64,000 bases of DNA, taken from assembly GCF_022601895.1 (NCBI RefSeq), contig NZ_JAKVIO010000014.1, positions 24,160 to 88,159 on the forward strand, written 5' to 3'. Within the stretch, counting starts at the first letter, position 1; each line of letters starts with the position of its first letter. The notes under the pieces were generated by a model. It saw only the letters and a list, made by a program, of their open reading frames with translations. It made no database searches and was not told where the DNA came from. The stretch comes from Sphingomonas sp. LaA6.9. GTDB taxonomy: Bacteria > Pseudomonadota > Alphaproteobacteria > Sphingomonadales > Sphingomonadaceae. Position numbers and translations under genes: made by a program. Below are positions 18,701-26,848 of this stretch, in pieces.

Positions 18701-18956
18701 CCGTCGACTGGCTCGATATATAGAGCATGTCGTCGACGCCGTTGATCTCCTGCTCCAGCGGCGCGGCGACCGTGTCCGCGACCGTTTCGGCCGAAGCGCC
18801 CGGATAGCTCGTGCTGACCGTGATCGTCGGAGGGACGACGTCAGGATATTGCGACACGGGCAGCCCGAAAAAGGCGATCGCGCCGACAATGGTGATGATG
18901 ACAGCGATCACGCCCGCGAAAATCGGGCGCGCGATGAAGATATGGCTCAGGCGCAT
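15789..18956 (-). CDS. RND multidrug efflux permease (HAE1 family, AcrB/MexB-like)
   Basis: The 1055-residue product starts MRLSHIFIARPIFAGVIAVIITIVG and has the two-fold 6+6 transmembrane layout with large periplasmic loops (~30-335 and ~560-870). The paired aspartates of proton relay are in TM4 (LVLAIGIVVDDAIVVVENVER, ~405). GSSVDDMLYISS-like porter sequence and the C-terminal LIGLAAKNAILIVEFA are typical of HAE1 pumps. It exports hydrophobic or amphiphilic compounds using proton motive force. The ATG at 18956 is preferred to the longer frame at 18989. It sits between the adaptor and the outer membrane factor genes. Confidence 0.96.
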   Translation of the reverse strand: MRLSHIFIARPIFAGVIAVIITIVGAIAFFGLPVSQYPDVVPPTITVSTSYPGASAETVADTVAAPLEQEINGVDDMLYISSQSTGDGRLTVTVTFKLGTDLDQAQVLVQNRVALAEPRLPEEVRRLGVVVRKTSPSWLMAVNVYSPDNSLDRAYVSNYVLSQVRDRLTRVDGIGDVQLFGARDYAMRVWIDPGRASALGMTGGEIVSALRQQNVQVAAGSVGQPPYDTGAAYQLNVETQGRFKDPAEFGNIVIKTGADGQITRLRDVARVELGAEDYGVNAYLSGQDSLVLGITQRPGTNALAAAEGILDEMEAASQKFPKGMTYRVIWNPTEFISKSIEAVQETLLEAVLLVVLVILVFLQSWRAAVIPVIAIPVSLIGTFAVLAGLGYSLNSLSLFGLVLAIGIVVDDAIVVVENVERNLEHGLSPREAAHRSMDEVSMALIAIVLVLCAVFIPTLFITGISGQFYRQFAVTISTATIISLILSLTLSPALAARLLKPKATEAPASGWRRMAFVGAQRFNAGFDRLSIWYGDITRRLVHQPKKMLVTYAGLIVATIGLFWVTPAGFIPAQDQGYALAAFQLPAGTSIERTDAVLRKGVKKLLEVDGVQDAVMFSGFDGASGTQASNAAAAYITFKPFEERSGTGRTEAAIVADMRAAVADLDDSMVFVIPPPVIQGLGAAGGYRMMVQDRTGQGARALEQAAGGLLGKANQTPGLANVYTLYNTATPRVYADIDRAKADMLGVPPERVFEALQVYLGSAYVNDFNLLGRTYRVTAQADAAWRDDPADIPQLKTRSNSGQMVPIGAVATFEDKTGPYRVTRYNLFPAVEIDGEVAKGYSSGQSIVAMEKIAEDLPAGFGGEWTDIAFQQKAAGNTAAIVFAMAVVFVFLVLAAQFESLILPLAIILIVPMTLLAAMAGVNLRGLDNNILTQIGLVVLIGLAAKNAILIVEFAKQAEERGSGIVDAAVEAARARLRPILMTSFAFILGVVPLVFASGPGAELRQALGTAVFYGMIGVTFFGLVFTPTFYVASRSLAERFGRRRPQQPEALQPAE

Positions 18957-19017
18957 ATCGTTTTCTCTCTCTTTCCCGCCGCCCCGCAAGGGAACGGGGC
19001 GGCGGACGGGGTTGGGA

Positions 19018-20301
19018 TCAGCGCGCGGCGAGCGTCGCCTGCGACGCTGCTGGCGCCGAGAAGGATCGGTTCGGACCCGCCTGTGCGGGCGGCGCGATCT
19101 TGCCGGGGCGCGTGGCGACCTTGCTGCCGGGCTGCGCGAACTGGACGCCCGAGATCACCACCTTGTCATTGGCGGAGATGCCCGAACGCACGCTGCGCAG
19201 GCCGCCGACCAGCGGACCCAGTTCGACGGGCCGGACCGCCACGCTGCCGTCCTTGCCGACGACATGGACGACCTTGCGCGTCTGATCGGTCTGCACCGCG
19301 GCATCGGGGATAAGCAGCGCATCGCGCGTGCCCCCGGCGGAAAGCCGCATGTTGCCGAACATCCCGGGTGCCAGGAAATAATCGGGGTTTGAAATCACCG
19401 CACGGCCGCGCATCGTGCCTGAACCGGGATCGATCGCATTGTCGGTGAAATCGACCTTGCCCTTCCAGCTATAGCCCGCTTCGTCCTGCAGGCGGATCTC
19501 GACCCCCTGCCCGGCGCTCTTGCCCTCACCCCTTTCGCGGAGCGACTTGAGGTAGAGCGCTTCGGAACCGTCGAAGCTGAAATAGATCGGATCGAGCGCA
19601 AGCACGGTGGTCAGCATCGACTCGTTGGCGGAAACGAGATTGCCGATGTCCACGCGGCGATCGGAAATACGCCCCGTCACGGGCGCGCGGATCTGTGTGA
19701 ATTCCACATCGAGCGCGCGCTGGCGGATGACCGCCCGCGCCGCCGCCACGCCCGCCTCGGCCGAGCGTGCAGCGGCGCGGAGCGTATCCACCTCTTCCTG
19801 CGACACCGCATCGTCGTCGATCAGCCGCGACGCCCGCGCCAGTTCGCTGCGCGCCAGAGCAAGCTGGGTTTGCGCACTGGCAGCACGCGCCCGGGCCTCG
19901 GACAGCGCAGCGAGGAACGGCCGCTGGTCGATCGTGAACAGCAACTGCCCCTTCTGGACGACATCGCCGTCCTTGAAGTGGATCGCCTGGAGCTGCCCCG
20001 AAACGCGCGGACGGATCTCGACCGACTGGCTCGCCTCGAAGCGCCCGACATAATCGTCCCATTCGACGATGCTGCGCTGGAGTGGCGCGCTTACCGTCAC
20101 GGTCGGCATCGGTGGCGCATCGGCCTTGGCTTCCTGCCCGCCAAAGCCCTTGAGGCCCAGCAGCGCGAGGACTCCCAGGGACGCGGCGGCAATGCCGCCC
20201 TTGGCGCGCCGCGACAGGCGTCGCCTGCCGCCCTGATTTGCCGGCACGGCGTCAACGGGCTGCGCGGCCCGATCCTCGGGCTTGTTGAAATACTGATACA
20301 T
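19018..20301 (-). CDS. RND efflux periplasmic adaptor (membrane fusion protein)
   Basis: The 427-residue product carries one N-terminal transmembrane anchor (GIAAASLGVLALLGLKGFGG, ~35-55) instead of a lipobox. The lipoyl half-motifs (RPRVSGQLQAIHFKDGDVVQKGQLLFTID), an alpha-hairpin rich in Ala/Arg/Glu (SEARARAASAQTQLALARSEL) and a beta-barrel domain (TQIRAPVTGRISDRRVDIGNLV) follow. It bridges the permease and the outer membrane duct. It is the first transporter gene of the operon, 22 bp after the small leader gene. Confidence 0.94.
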   Translation of the reverse strand: MYQYFNKPEDRAAQPVDAVPANQGGRRRLSRRAKGGIAAASLGVLALLGLKGFGGQEAKADAPPMPTVTVSAPLQRSIVEWDDYVGRFEASQSVEIRPRVSGQLQAIHFKDGDVVQKGQLLFTIDQRPFLAALSEARARAASAQTQLALARSELARASRLIDDDAVSQEEVDTLRAAARSAEAGVAAARAVIRQRALDVEFTQIRAPVTGRISDRRVDIGNLVSANESMLTTVLALDPIYFSFDGSEALYLKSLRERGEGKSAGQGVEIRLQDEAGYSWKGKVDFTDNAIDPGSGTMRGRAVISNPDYFLAPGMFGNMRLSAGGTRDALLIPDAAVQTDQTRKVVHVVGKDGSVAVRPVELGPLVGGLRSVRSGISANDKVVISGVQFAQPGSKVATRPGKIAPPAQAGPNRSFSAPAASQATLAAR

Positions 20302-20323
20302 GGTGATCCCTCAGCTTGCCCGG

Positions 20324-20704
20324 TCAGCGGGCGAAGATTTGTGCGTGGACATTGCGTCGCAGCCACGCGGCCTGGACGCGATCAAAGCCCGCACGGAGAA
20401 ACGCGTTGACCTCTGCGTCGGCGAGCCGGTCTCCCACGCTCCGCGCGAGAATGGCGAAGCGCCGCAACGCCTCCAGACGCGGATCGGCGAGCGGGTTGGG
20501 CCGCTTGATCGCGAAGAGCGTTTCGAGAAAGGCGCCAAGCCGCGAGGGCGGCTCAAGGCTCGACGGCCCCTCGGATTTCGACAGCGCGATCACGCGCAAT
20601 TCGAGCGCGGAGAAAGGCAGTTGCTCGCCGGCCGCCTGCGCGGCCTTTGCGGGCGCAAATGCGGTGGGCGCAAAAAGCCCTTCGTCGAAGGCACGGTATG
20701 CCAT
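20324..20704 (-). CDS. Small protein of unknown function leading the efflux operon
   Basis: The 126-residue product (MAYRAFDEGLFAPTAFAPAKAAQAAGEQ...) has no signal peptide or membrane helix and is rich in Ala, Leu and Arg, suggesting a helical cytoplasmic protein. A PLADPRLEALRRFAILAR stretch is notable. It starts about 80 bp from the TetR operator and ends 22 bp before the adaptor gene, so it is almost certainly the first gene of the efflux operon. I do not recognise the family. The reading frame is credible because its codon third positions are GC-rich and it fills the space between operator and adaptor exactly. Confidence 0.7.
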   Translation of the reverse strand: MAYRAFDEGLFAPTAFAPAKAAQAAGEQLPFSALELRVIALSKSEGPSSLEPPSRLGAFLETLFAIKRPNPLADPRLEALRRFAILARSVGDRLADAEVNAFLRAGFDRVQAAWLRRNVHAQIFAR

Positions 20705-20731
20705 CGGAAAACTCCCTGTTCTGCTATGCCG

Positions 20732-20760
20732 TTGACGCGACCGAATCAGATGACAAGAAT
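20732..20760 (+). promoter_or_regulatory. Predicted tetR promoter
   Basis: TTGACG (20732-20737), a 17-bp spacer and AAGAAT (20755-20760) lie upstream of tetR and abut the palindrome, which predicts autorepression. A matching TTGACG on the minus strand (20815-20810) would serve the efflux operon across the same operator, though its -10 is weak. Confidence 0.5.
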
Positions 20761-20807
20761 GTTACTGACAGGTACGTTCCGATGTGATACGTACCGTTCA
20801 GTAACAT
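20759..20807. promoter_or_regulatory. 49-bp palindromic operator between efflux operon and tetR
   Basis: Two nested perfect inverted repeats share one centre at 20783. The outer is ATGTTACTGA (20759-20768) with TCAGTAACAT (20798-20807). The inner is GGTACGT (20771-20777) with ACGTACC (20789-20795). Such a dyad between a tetR gene and its divergent target is the expected TetR binding site. It overlaps the predicted -10 elements of both promoters. Confidence 0.8.
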
Positions 20808-20840
20808 TTCGTCAAGTCGAAACTTTTGGATGAACCGCTC

Positions 20841-21473
20841 ATGAAGGCCAAAGAAAACCTATCAGGGTGCAAAGGGGATGCGCTGGAACCGCGGAAAAAT
20901 GCGGCACAGCGGGTATTCGAGACCGCGCAGGAACTTTTTTACCAGCGTGGCATCCGTGCGGTGGGCGTCGATGAGATCGTCAGCCAGGCGGGTGTCACCA
21001 AGCCGAGTCTCTATCGCAGCTTTGCCTCGAAGGATGAACTCGTCACCGCGTGTCTCGACAAATATGCCGAGGATGCATGGACGCAGATTGACGCCGCAAT
21101 CGCCTCGGCAGGCGACGATCCGCGCGCGCAGCTCACCGCATTCATTCGCCATTATTCCGATCAGATGCAGCAGCCCGACTTTCGCGGCTGCCCCATGTCC
21201 AACACCGCGATCGAGTTTCCCGAGCCGGGCTATCCGGGCCGGGCCAAGGCCGAATCGTGCAAGGTCGAGGTGCGGACACGGCTTGTCGACATGACCCGCC
21301 GCCTGCCCGCGCGCGATCCCGAAGGCCTCGCTGACGGGCTATTGATGCTGATAGAGGGCGCGTACAGCACCTATCATATCTTCGGCAGCCAGGGACCAGC
21401 GCGTACGCTCGTCGCGTCAGCCGAGACGCTCATCGCAGCCTATGTAGCGGACGGGCAACAGTCTCGGGATTAG
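20841..21473 (+). CDS. TetR/AcrR family regulator of the efflux operon
   Basis: The 210-residue product has a TetR N-terminal helix-turn-helix (RVFETAQELFYQRGIRAVGVDEIVSQAGVTKPSLYRSFASKDELV, ~15-60) and a C-terminal ligand domain (PARDPEGLADGLLMLIEGAY). It is divergent from the RND efflux operon, with the 49-bp palindrome in between. It is thus very likely the local repressor, released by a pump substrate. The ATG at 20841 is chosen; an in-frame TTG at 20826 is possible. The PDFRGCPMSNTAIEF stretch is typical of the subfamily that also includes regulators with a conserved Cys, a possible thiol-reactive inducer site. Confidence 0.9.
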   Translation: MKAKENLSGCKGDALEPRKNAAQRVFETAQELFYQRGIRAVGVDEIVSQAGVTKPSLYRSFASKDELVTACLDKYAEDAWTQIDAAIASAGDDPRAQLTAFIRHYSDQMQQPDFRGCPMSNTAIEFPEPGYPGRAKAESCKVEVRTRLVDMTRRLPARDPEGLADGLLMLIEGAYSTYHIFGSQGPARTLVASAETLIAAYVADGQQSRD

Positions 21474-21555
21474 TTCGCCGATCAACGCCATCGTTTATCC
21501 TGCGTTCATGTGTCGCGGAGGAAATGCTCGTGCGCCTTTCCAGCAAGAAAGCGAC

Positions 21556-22497
21556 ATGCGCTTCGATCTGAACCTTCTCAAAAATCTGGCGATGCTGCTG
21601 CACACGCGAAGCGTGACCAGCGCCGCGCAGAAGCTCAACATGAGCCAGCCAGCGATGAGCCGGTCGCTCGCGGAACTGCGCCAGCTCTTCGGTGATCCGC
21701 TGCTGGTGCGTACGCGCGGCGGCATGCTGCTCACGCGGCGCGCCGAGGAACTCGTGGGCCCGGTGCAGCAATGGCTGCACGAGGCCGAGCGTCTCGTCAG
21801 CCCGCCCCGGCTCGATCTTTCGACGCTTCAACGTCGCTTCCAGATCATCGCCGCCGACTACGGCCTGCTTTCGGTGCTGCGGCCCGCCATGCCCGCCATC
21901 ATGGCCGCGGCCCCGGGGGTCGCCCTCGATATCAGGCCACATATCGGCGACGTGGTCGCTCGCCTCGCCACGGGTGAGGTCGACCTTGTGCTGAGTTGCG
22001 CCGAGCCCGACCGGATGCTCGTCCACGAACGGCATCTGATCCGCGAGGAGTTCGTCTGCCTCGTCCGGCACAATCATCCGCTTGCCATGCAGGCCAGCGC
22101 GCCCACGCTCGACGATATCCTGGCCTGGCCGCACATCAGCGTCAGCATCGACGAACAGACCGACGATCCGGTCACGCTCGCGCTGGCGAAACGGGGACTG
22201 GCACGCCGCGTCGTGACCACCGCACCCTATTTTGCGGGTGCACAGATGCTGCTGATGGAAACCGACATGGTATTGGCGCTTCCCGCCAGCATCGCGCGCG
22301 ATCCCGCCGTCAGTGCCGATCTTCACGTCATCGCCGCGCCAGCCGAACTCGGTGGCTTCGATTATTGGCTGATGTGGCATACTCGCAGCCATAACGATCC
22401 AGCAATTCAATGGCTTATCGATCTCATCGCACAGCAATGCCTGCCACTTGATGCTGAGGGGCGCTGCGACGAACCGTTGCTTGTTGCCGCTGAATAA
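21556..22497 (+). CDS. LysR family transcriptional regulator
   Basis: The 313-residue product has an N-terminal winged helix-turn-helix (LNLLKNLAMLLHTRSVTSAAQKLNMSQPAMSRSLAELRQLFGDPLLVRTRGGMLLT) and a periplasmic-binding-protein-like effector domain from ~90. The start resembles NahR/NodD-type LysR proteins, which often sense aromatic compounds, but no ligand can be inferred. The ATG at 21556 places the DNA-binding domain at the very N-terminus; the longer frame to 21508 adds an atypical Cys/Arg stretch. It is followed on the same strand by an autotransporter gene 213 bp away, a plausible but unproven target. Confidence 0.9.
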   Translation: MRFDLNLLKNLAMLLHTRSVTSAAQKLNMSQPAMSRSLAELRQLFGDPLLVRTRGGMLLTRRAEELVGPVQQWLHEAERLVSPPRLDLSTLQRRFQIIAADYGLLSVLRPAMPAIMAAAPGVALDIRPHIGDVVARLATGEVDLVLSCAEPDRMLVHERHLIREEFVCLVRHNHPLAMQASAPTLDDILAWPHISVSIDEQTDDPVTLALAKRGLARRVVTTAPYFAGAQMLLMETDMVLALPASIARDPAVSADLHVIAAPAELGGFDYWLMWHTRSHNDPAIQWLIDLIAQQCLPLDAEGRCDEPLLVAAE

Positions 22498-22710
22498 CAC
22501 TTATCCGGTAGCGGCATTTTCCTTCCGCGCCGGCTTCTGACATGACCCCCGCCAACAGGGGAAATTGATAACTGAGCCGCGCTTGCGCGGTCGCAAGGCG
22601 CTCGTCCGCAGGATGTGCGTCTGCGGCCACTTGCGCGCTCTCTGACGGAGCCTCTTGCCGCACGATCGTGCGCGCCTGCCCTTCCCCGCCTTACAAGGAC
22701 ATGATCACCA

Positions 22711-25700
22711 ATGCGTAGCCTGCTTGCTGCCACCTGCCTCACGCCCGTGGCGCTGCTGTCGACGACCGGACAGCTCTTCGCCGAAACCGTCATCAGCACA
22801 TCGGTCACGACAACCTATCGCACCTCCACCGCCGCAAATGGCGCGCGCGATGATGTCCGCGTCTCGTCGACCGGCACCGTGAAGCCCGCAGCGGGCACCG
22901 CCATCACGCTCGACAGCAACAACACCGTCAAGAATGAAGGCACCGTCCAGATCACCGACGCCAACGATGCGACGGGCATTCTCGCCACGCCCGGCGTTTC
23001 AGGATCGATCGCCAACTCGGGCAAGATCATCATCGACGAGAGCTACGCGCCCGCCGACGCCGACAAGGATGGCGACAATGACGGCCTTCTGGCGCAGGGT
23101 GCGCGACGCTTCGGCATCCGCGTCGCGCCCGGCGGCACCTTCACCGGCAGCATCACCAACAGCGGCGAAATCACCGTCGAGGGCAATGACTCGGCGGGTA
23201 TCGCGATCGACAGCGCGCTCACGGGAACGTTCAACAGCAGTGGCACGATCGCCGTTACGGGCGATCGCAGCTATGGCATTCGTGCGGGCGATGTCTCGGG
23301 CGACATAGCGGTGCGGGGCGCCGTCTCGGTCCGTGGCGCAGACGCCGTCGGCGTGGCGCTCGACGGAGACATTGGCGGCAAGCTCGTCATCCAGGGCGGC
23401 ATCACCTCGACGGGCTATCGTTCGAGTGCACCGCCTTCGGACACGTCCAAGCTCGACGCCGACGATCTCCTCCAGGGCGGCCCGGCGCTGCGCATCGCGG
23501 GCAATGTCGGCGGTGGAATCCTGTTCGACGTCCCACCGGCGGACAAGGATCCCAAGGACACCGACGAGGACAAGGACGGCATCCCCGACGCCAGCGAAAC
23601 TTCGGCGGCGATCTCGTCGATCGGCGCTGCGCCGGCGGTGCTGATCGGGTCGTCGACCGAGGACATCACCATCGGCGCGGTCGCGGGCAGCGCCAACGGG
23701 CATGGCATTGTCTTCAGAGGCGCGATCAGCGGCACCGGCGCCTACAAGGACGTCGCCGCGAACGGCATGGTGATCGGCGGCCTCGGCGGCGCCGTCAACG
23801 TCGCCGGCGGGATGACGGTCGAGGGCGTGATCGTCGCCACCTCCAATGGCGCCAATGCCACCGCACTGCGCATCGGCAATGAAGCCAGCGTCGCGCACAT
23901 CGCGGTTTCAGGACGTATCGACGGTGTGGGCGGCAACGCCGCCACGTCCAACGTCGCCGCAATTGCGATCGACGCGGGTGCCAATGTCGGCAAGATCACC
24001 AACAGCGGACTGATCCGCGCGACGCGTTCCGGGACCGACGGCACCGCGGCGGCCATCGTCGATCGCTCCGGTACGCTCACGCTCATCGAGAATACGGGGG
24101 GCATCACCGTCGCGGGCCCCGCCGCGGATTCGGGCAAGGCCATCGCGATCGACCTCAGCGCCAACACCACCGGCGCAACGGTGCGCCAGACCGTGGTGAC
24201 CGGCACCGGTCCCTCAATTGCGGGCGATATAGTGTTCGGTTCGGGCAACGACCTGCTCGAGGTCGCCGACGGCTCGGTGAAGGGCAATACGCGCTTCGGC
24301 GCGGGCACCAACCGGCTGAATCTGTCGGGCGATGCGACCTATGCGGGCAATGTCGTGTTCGGCGCAGGTGCCGACGCGATGACGCTGGCGGGCACCGCCA
24401 GCCACGCGGGCAACATCGATTTTGGTGGCGGTGCCGACACGCTCTCCATTTCAGGCACAGCAACTTTCACCGGCACGCTAGCGGGCGCCAACGGACTTGC
24501 GGTGAATGTCGCAGGCGGATCGCTCAACCTCACCGGCACCTCAACCGCGGCGATCGGATCGCTCAACGTCGGTGCGACCGGCGCGATCGGCGTGAACATC
24601 GACGGGGCGACCGGTGCGCACACGACCTATCAGGTCATCGGCAACGCCACGTTCGCGCAAGGCTCGAAGGTGCTTGTCCGCATGTCGAGTCTTGGCGCGG
24701 CCGAGGGCGACTATGTGATCGTTCGCGCCGGCAGCCTGACCGGTGCCGCCAATCTGACGAGCGCCGACACCGTTCTGCCCTATCTGTTCGCGAGCACGCT
24801 GACCGCCGATACAAACGCCGGGCAGATCTCGCTCAACGTCCGTCGCAAGAACGCGACCGAACTCGGCCTCAACCGCTCGGAAACCACGGCCTATGACGCG
24901 ATCTATGCTGCGCTGCGCGCCGACAAGCCGCTGGGCGACAGTTTCCTGACCATCGCGGACGGCGACAGTTTCCGCAGCCAGCTTCGCCAGATGATGCCCG
25001 ATCATGCCGGCGGCGTCTTTGAAACGGTTACCCAGGGATCACGCGCCACCGCTCGACTGCTCGCCGATCCCAACGGCCCCTTCAAGGCCGAGGACGGTTG
25101 GGGATTCTGGATCCAGCAGGTCGCATGGGGCACCAGCAAGGATCTTGGCGACACAGGCGCCTACGACGTCACGGGCTGGGGCATTTCCAGCGGCGCCGAG
25201 ATCGTGACCGAAGGCGCCGGCAATTTCGGTGTCTCGCTCGCCTATCTCAACGGCAAGGACGCCGATGGCGAAACCTCCAATGAGGTACTGGCGGGCCAGT
25301 ATGAAGCTGCGGCCTACTGGCGCGGACAATGGGGTGCGCTGCGCGCCCATGCCCGGGCGTCGGCGGCCTATGTCGATCTGTCGGGCAGCCGCTACTTCAA
25401 CTCCGGGACGGGTGACACACGCATTTCGCGAACCGCGACGGGCGAATGGAACGGCATGCTCCTGTCGGCTTCGGGCGGCGCATCCTACGAGGTCAAGCTC
25501 GGGCGGTTCAGCCTGCGTCCTGCCGGGTCGCTCGACTATTACCGGCTCAAGGAAGACGGCTATACCGAAACGGGCGGCGGCACGGGCTTCAACCTGATCG
25601 TCGACGATCGCACCAGCGACGAGTTCGCGGCGTCGGGAACACTCGCCCTCGCCTATGACTTCGGCGGAAAAACCCCAGATTCTGGCTGGTTCCGTGCTGA

Positions 25701-25935
25701 AATCGAAGGCGGGCGCCGTCAGCTGATCGGCGGCTCGCTCGGGTCTACCACCGCGCATTTCGCGGGTGGGCAGGACTTCGTGCTGCTCCCCGAGGAGCGT
25801 GAAAGCGGCTGGATCGGCGCGCTGCGCCTTGTCGGCGGCAATGCGGGCTTCCGCCTCGGCGGTGAGTTCAACGCGGAAGAGCAACAGGGTCGCGCCGCGA
25901 TTGCCTTCCGCGCTTCCCTGCAGATCGGCCTCTAG
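22711..25935 (+). CDS. Autotransporter (type Va) with beta-helical passenger
   Basis: The 1074-residue product starts with a signal peptide (MRSLLAATCLTPVALLSTTGQLFA). A passenger to ~750 is rich in repeated short turns (GSIANSGKI, GSITNSGEITVEGNDSAGI), a beta-solenoid pattern. The C-terminal autotransporter barrel (~800-1074: GWGFWIQQVAWG ... FRASLQIGL) is well formed. Two Asp-rich loops in the passenger (DADKDGDNDG near 120 and DKDPKDTDEDKDGIPD near 280) look like calcium-binding thrombospondin-3 or EF-hand-like turns. No protease triad or adhesin motif was recognised. SD AAGGA lies upstream of the ATG. The gene ends before a hairpin terminator. Confidence 0.9.
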   Translation: MRSLLAATCLTPVALLSTTGQLFAETVISTSVTTTYRTSTAANGARDDVRVSSTGTVKPAAGTAITLDSNNTVKNEGTVQITDANDATGILATPGVSGSIANSGKIIIDESYAPADADKDGDNDGLLAQGARRFGIRVAPGGTFTGSITNSGEITVEGNDSAGIAIDSALTGTFNSSGTIAVTGDRSYGIRAGDVSGDIAVRGAVSVRGADAVGVALDGDIGGKLVIQGGITSTGYRSSAPPSDTSKLDADDLLQGGPALRIAGNVGGGILFDVPPADKDPKDTDEDKDGIPDASETSAAISSIGAAPAVLIGSSTEDITIGAVAGSANGHGIVFRGAISGTGAYKDVAANGMVIGGLGGAVNVAGGMTVEGVIVATSNGANATALRIGNEASVAHIAVSGRIDGVGGNAATSNVAAIAIDAGANVGKITNSGLIRATRSGTDGTAAAIVDRSGTLTLIENTGGITVAGPAADSGKAIAIDLSANTTGATVRQTVVTGTGPSIAGDIVFGSGNDLLEVADGSVKGNTRFGAGTNRLNLSGDATYAGNVVFGAGADAMTLAGTASHAGNIDFGGGADTLSISGTATFTGTLAGANGLAVNVAGGSLNLTGTSTAAIGSLNVGATGAIGVNIDGATGAHTTYQVIGNATFAQGSKVLVRMSSLGAAEGDYVIVRAGSLTGAANLTSADTVLPYLFASTLTADTNAGQISLNVRRKNATELGLNRSETTAYDAIYAALRADKPLGDSFLTIADGDSFRSQLRQMMPDHAGGVFETVTQGSRATARLLADPNGPFKAEDGWGFWIQQVAWGTSKDLGDTGAYDVTGWGISSGAEIVTEGAGNFGVSLAYLNGKDADGETSNEVLAGQYEAAAYWRGQWGALRAHARASAAYVDLSGSRYFNSGTGDTRISRTATGEWNGMLLSASGGASYEVKLGRFSLRPAGSLDYYRLKEDGYTETGGGTGFNLIVDDRTSDEFAASGTLALAYDFGGKTPDSGWFRAEIEGGRRQLIGGSLGSTTAHFAGGQDFVLLPEERESGWIGALRLVGGNAGFRLGGEFNAEEQQGRAAIAFRASLQIGL

Positions 25936-25958
25936 CGCGAGCTGAGCGATCTGCAGGG

Positions 25959-26003
25959 CATGGCCCGCGCCGGTTCCCCCCACAACCCCCGGCGTGGGCC
26001 ATG
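25959..26003 (+). terminator. Terminator after the autotransporter gene
   Basis: A 15-bp stem (CATGGCCCGCGCCGG with CCGGCGTGGGCCATG, one G-T pair) closes a 15-nt loop and is followed by GTTTT. It lies 24 bp past the stop codon. Confidence 0.8.
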
Positions 26004-26085
26004 GTTTTCACTTCGATGTTTTCCTTGCATCCGGCGGCGTCTCCGACTTTATCGGCGGCGATTCGGCCCGACGAAAGGAACATAT

Positions 26086-26838
26086 ATGACCGGAACCGTC
26101 CTCATCACCGGCGCCACGGCAGGTATCGGCGCGGCTGCAGCGCGACGCTTTGCGAGCGCCGGCTGGAAGGTGATCGCGACGGGTCGAAGGCAGGAGCGGC
26201 TCGAGCGGCTGGTGGGCGAGATCGGCGCGGACAAGGTTCACGCCTGCGCCTTCGACATGCGTGACGACGCCGCGATCGACGCGGCGATTTCCGCGTTGCC
26301 GCAAAATTTCCGCGATATCGATGTCCTGATCAACAATGCCGGTCTCGCGCTCGGGACCGGACCCGCGCAGGAATCCGATCTCTCGCAATGGCGCCAGATG
26401 ATCGACACCAACATCACCGGCCTTGTCACCATCACCCACCGGCTTCTGCCCATATTGATCGCGCGCAAGGGCGCGATCCTCAACATCAGCTCGACCGCCG
26501 CCACCTACCCCTATCGCGGCGGCAACACCTATGGCGGCACCAAGGCATTCGTCTCGCAATTCTCGCTCGGGCTTCGCTCCGACCTCCACGGCACCGGCGT
26601 ACGCGTCACCTCGATCGAGCCGGGCATGGTCGAAACCGAATTCACGGTCGTGCGCACCGGCGGCGATCAGGCCGCGTCCGATGCGCTCTACGGGGGCGCT
26701 GACCCGATGACCGCCGAAGATATCGCTGAAACGCTGCATTGGGTCGCAACCCAACCCGCCCACCTCAATGTCAACCGCATCGAGCTGATGCCCGTGTCGC
26801 AGTCCTTCGCCGGCTTCCAGGTAGTGCGAGCGAACTGA
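26086..26838 (+). CDS. SDR family NADP-dependent oxidoreductase (YdfG-like)
   Basis: The 250-residue product is a classical short-chain dehydrogenase. It has the cofactor motif TGATAGIGAAAARRF (~8-22), an NADP-favouring Arg at the end of beta-2 (ATGRRQERLERL), NNAG (~87), the catalytic Ser in INISSTAATYPY, and Tyr-Lys in YGGTKAF. Its closest pattern is YdfG, a 3-hydroxy acid/L-allo-threonine dehydrogenase, but the substrate is unproven. SD AAAGGAA precedes the ATG at 26086. It converges with a second SDR gene 10 bp away. Confidence 0.9.
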   Translation: MTGTVLITGATAGIGAAAARRFASAGWKVIATGRRQERLERLVGEIGADKVHACAFDMRDDAAIDAAISALPQNFRDIDVLINNAGLALGTGPAQESDLSQWRQMIDTNITGLVTITHRLLPILIARKGAILNISSTAATYPYRGGNTYGGTKAFVSQFSLGLRSDLHGTGVRVTSIEPGMVETEFTVVRTGGDQAASDALYGGADPMTAEDIAETLHWVATQPAHLNVNRIELMPVSQSFAGFQVVRAN

Positions 26839-26848
26839 CCGCCGTCAA

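Noticed and set aside
17331..19313. A 660-codon plus-strand frame antisense to the RND permease and adaptor
   Set aside because: Extreme Arg/Asp/His composition and no domain; a shadow of conserved permease codons.
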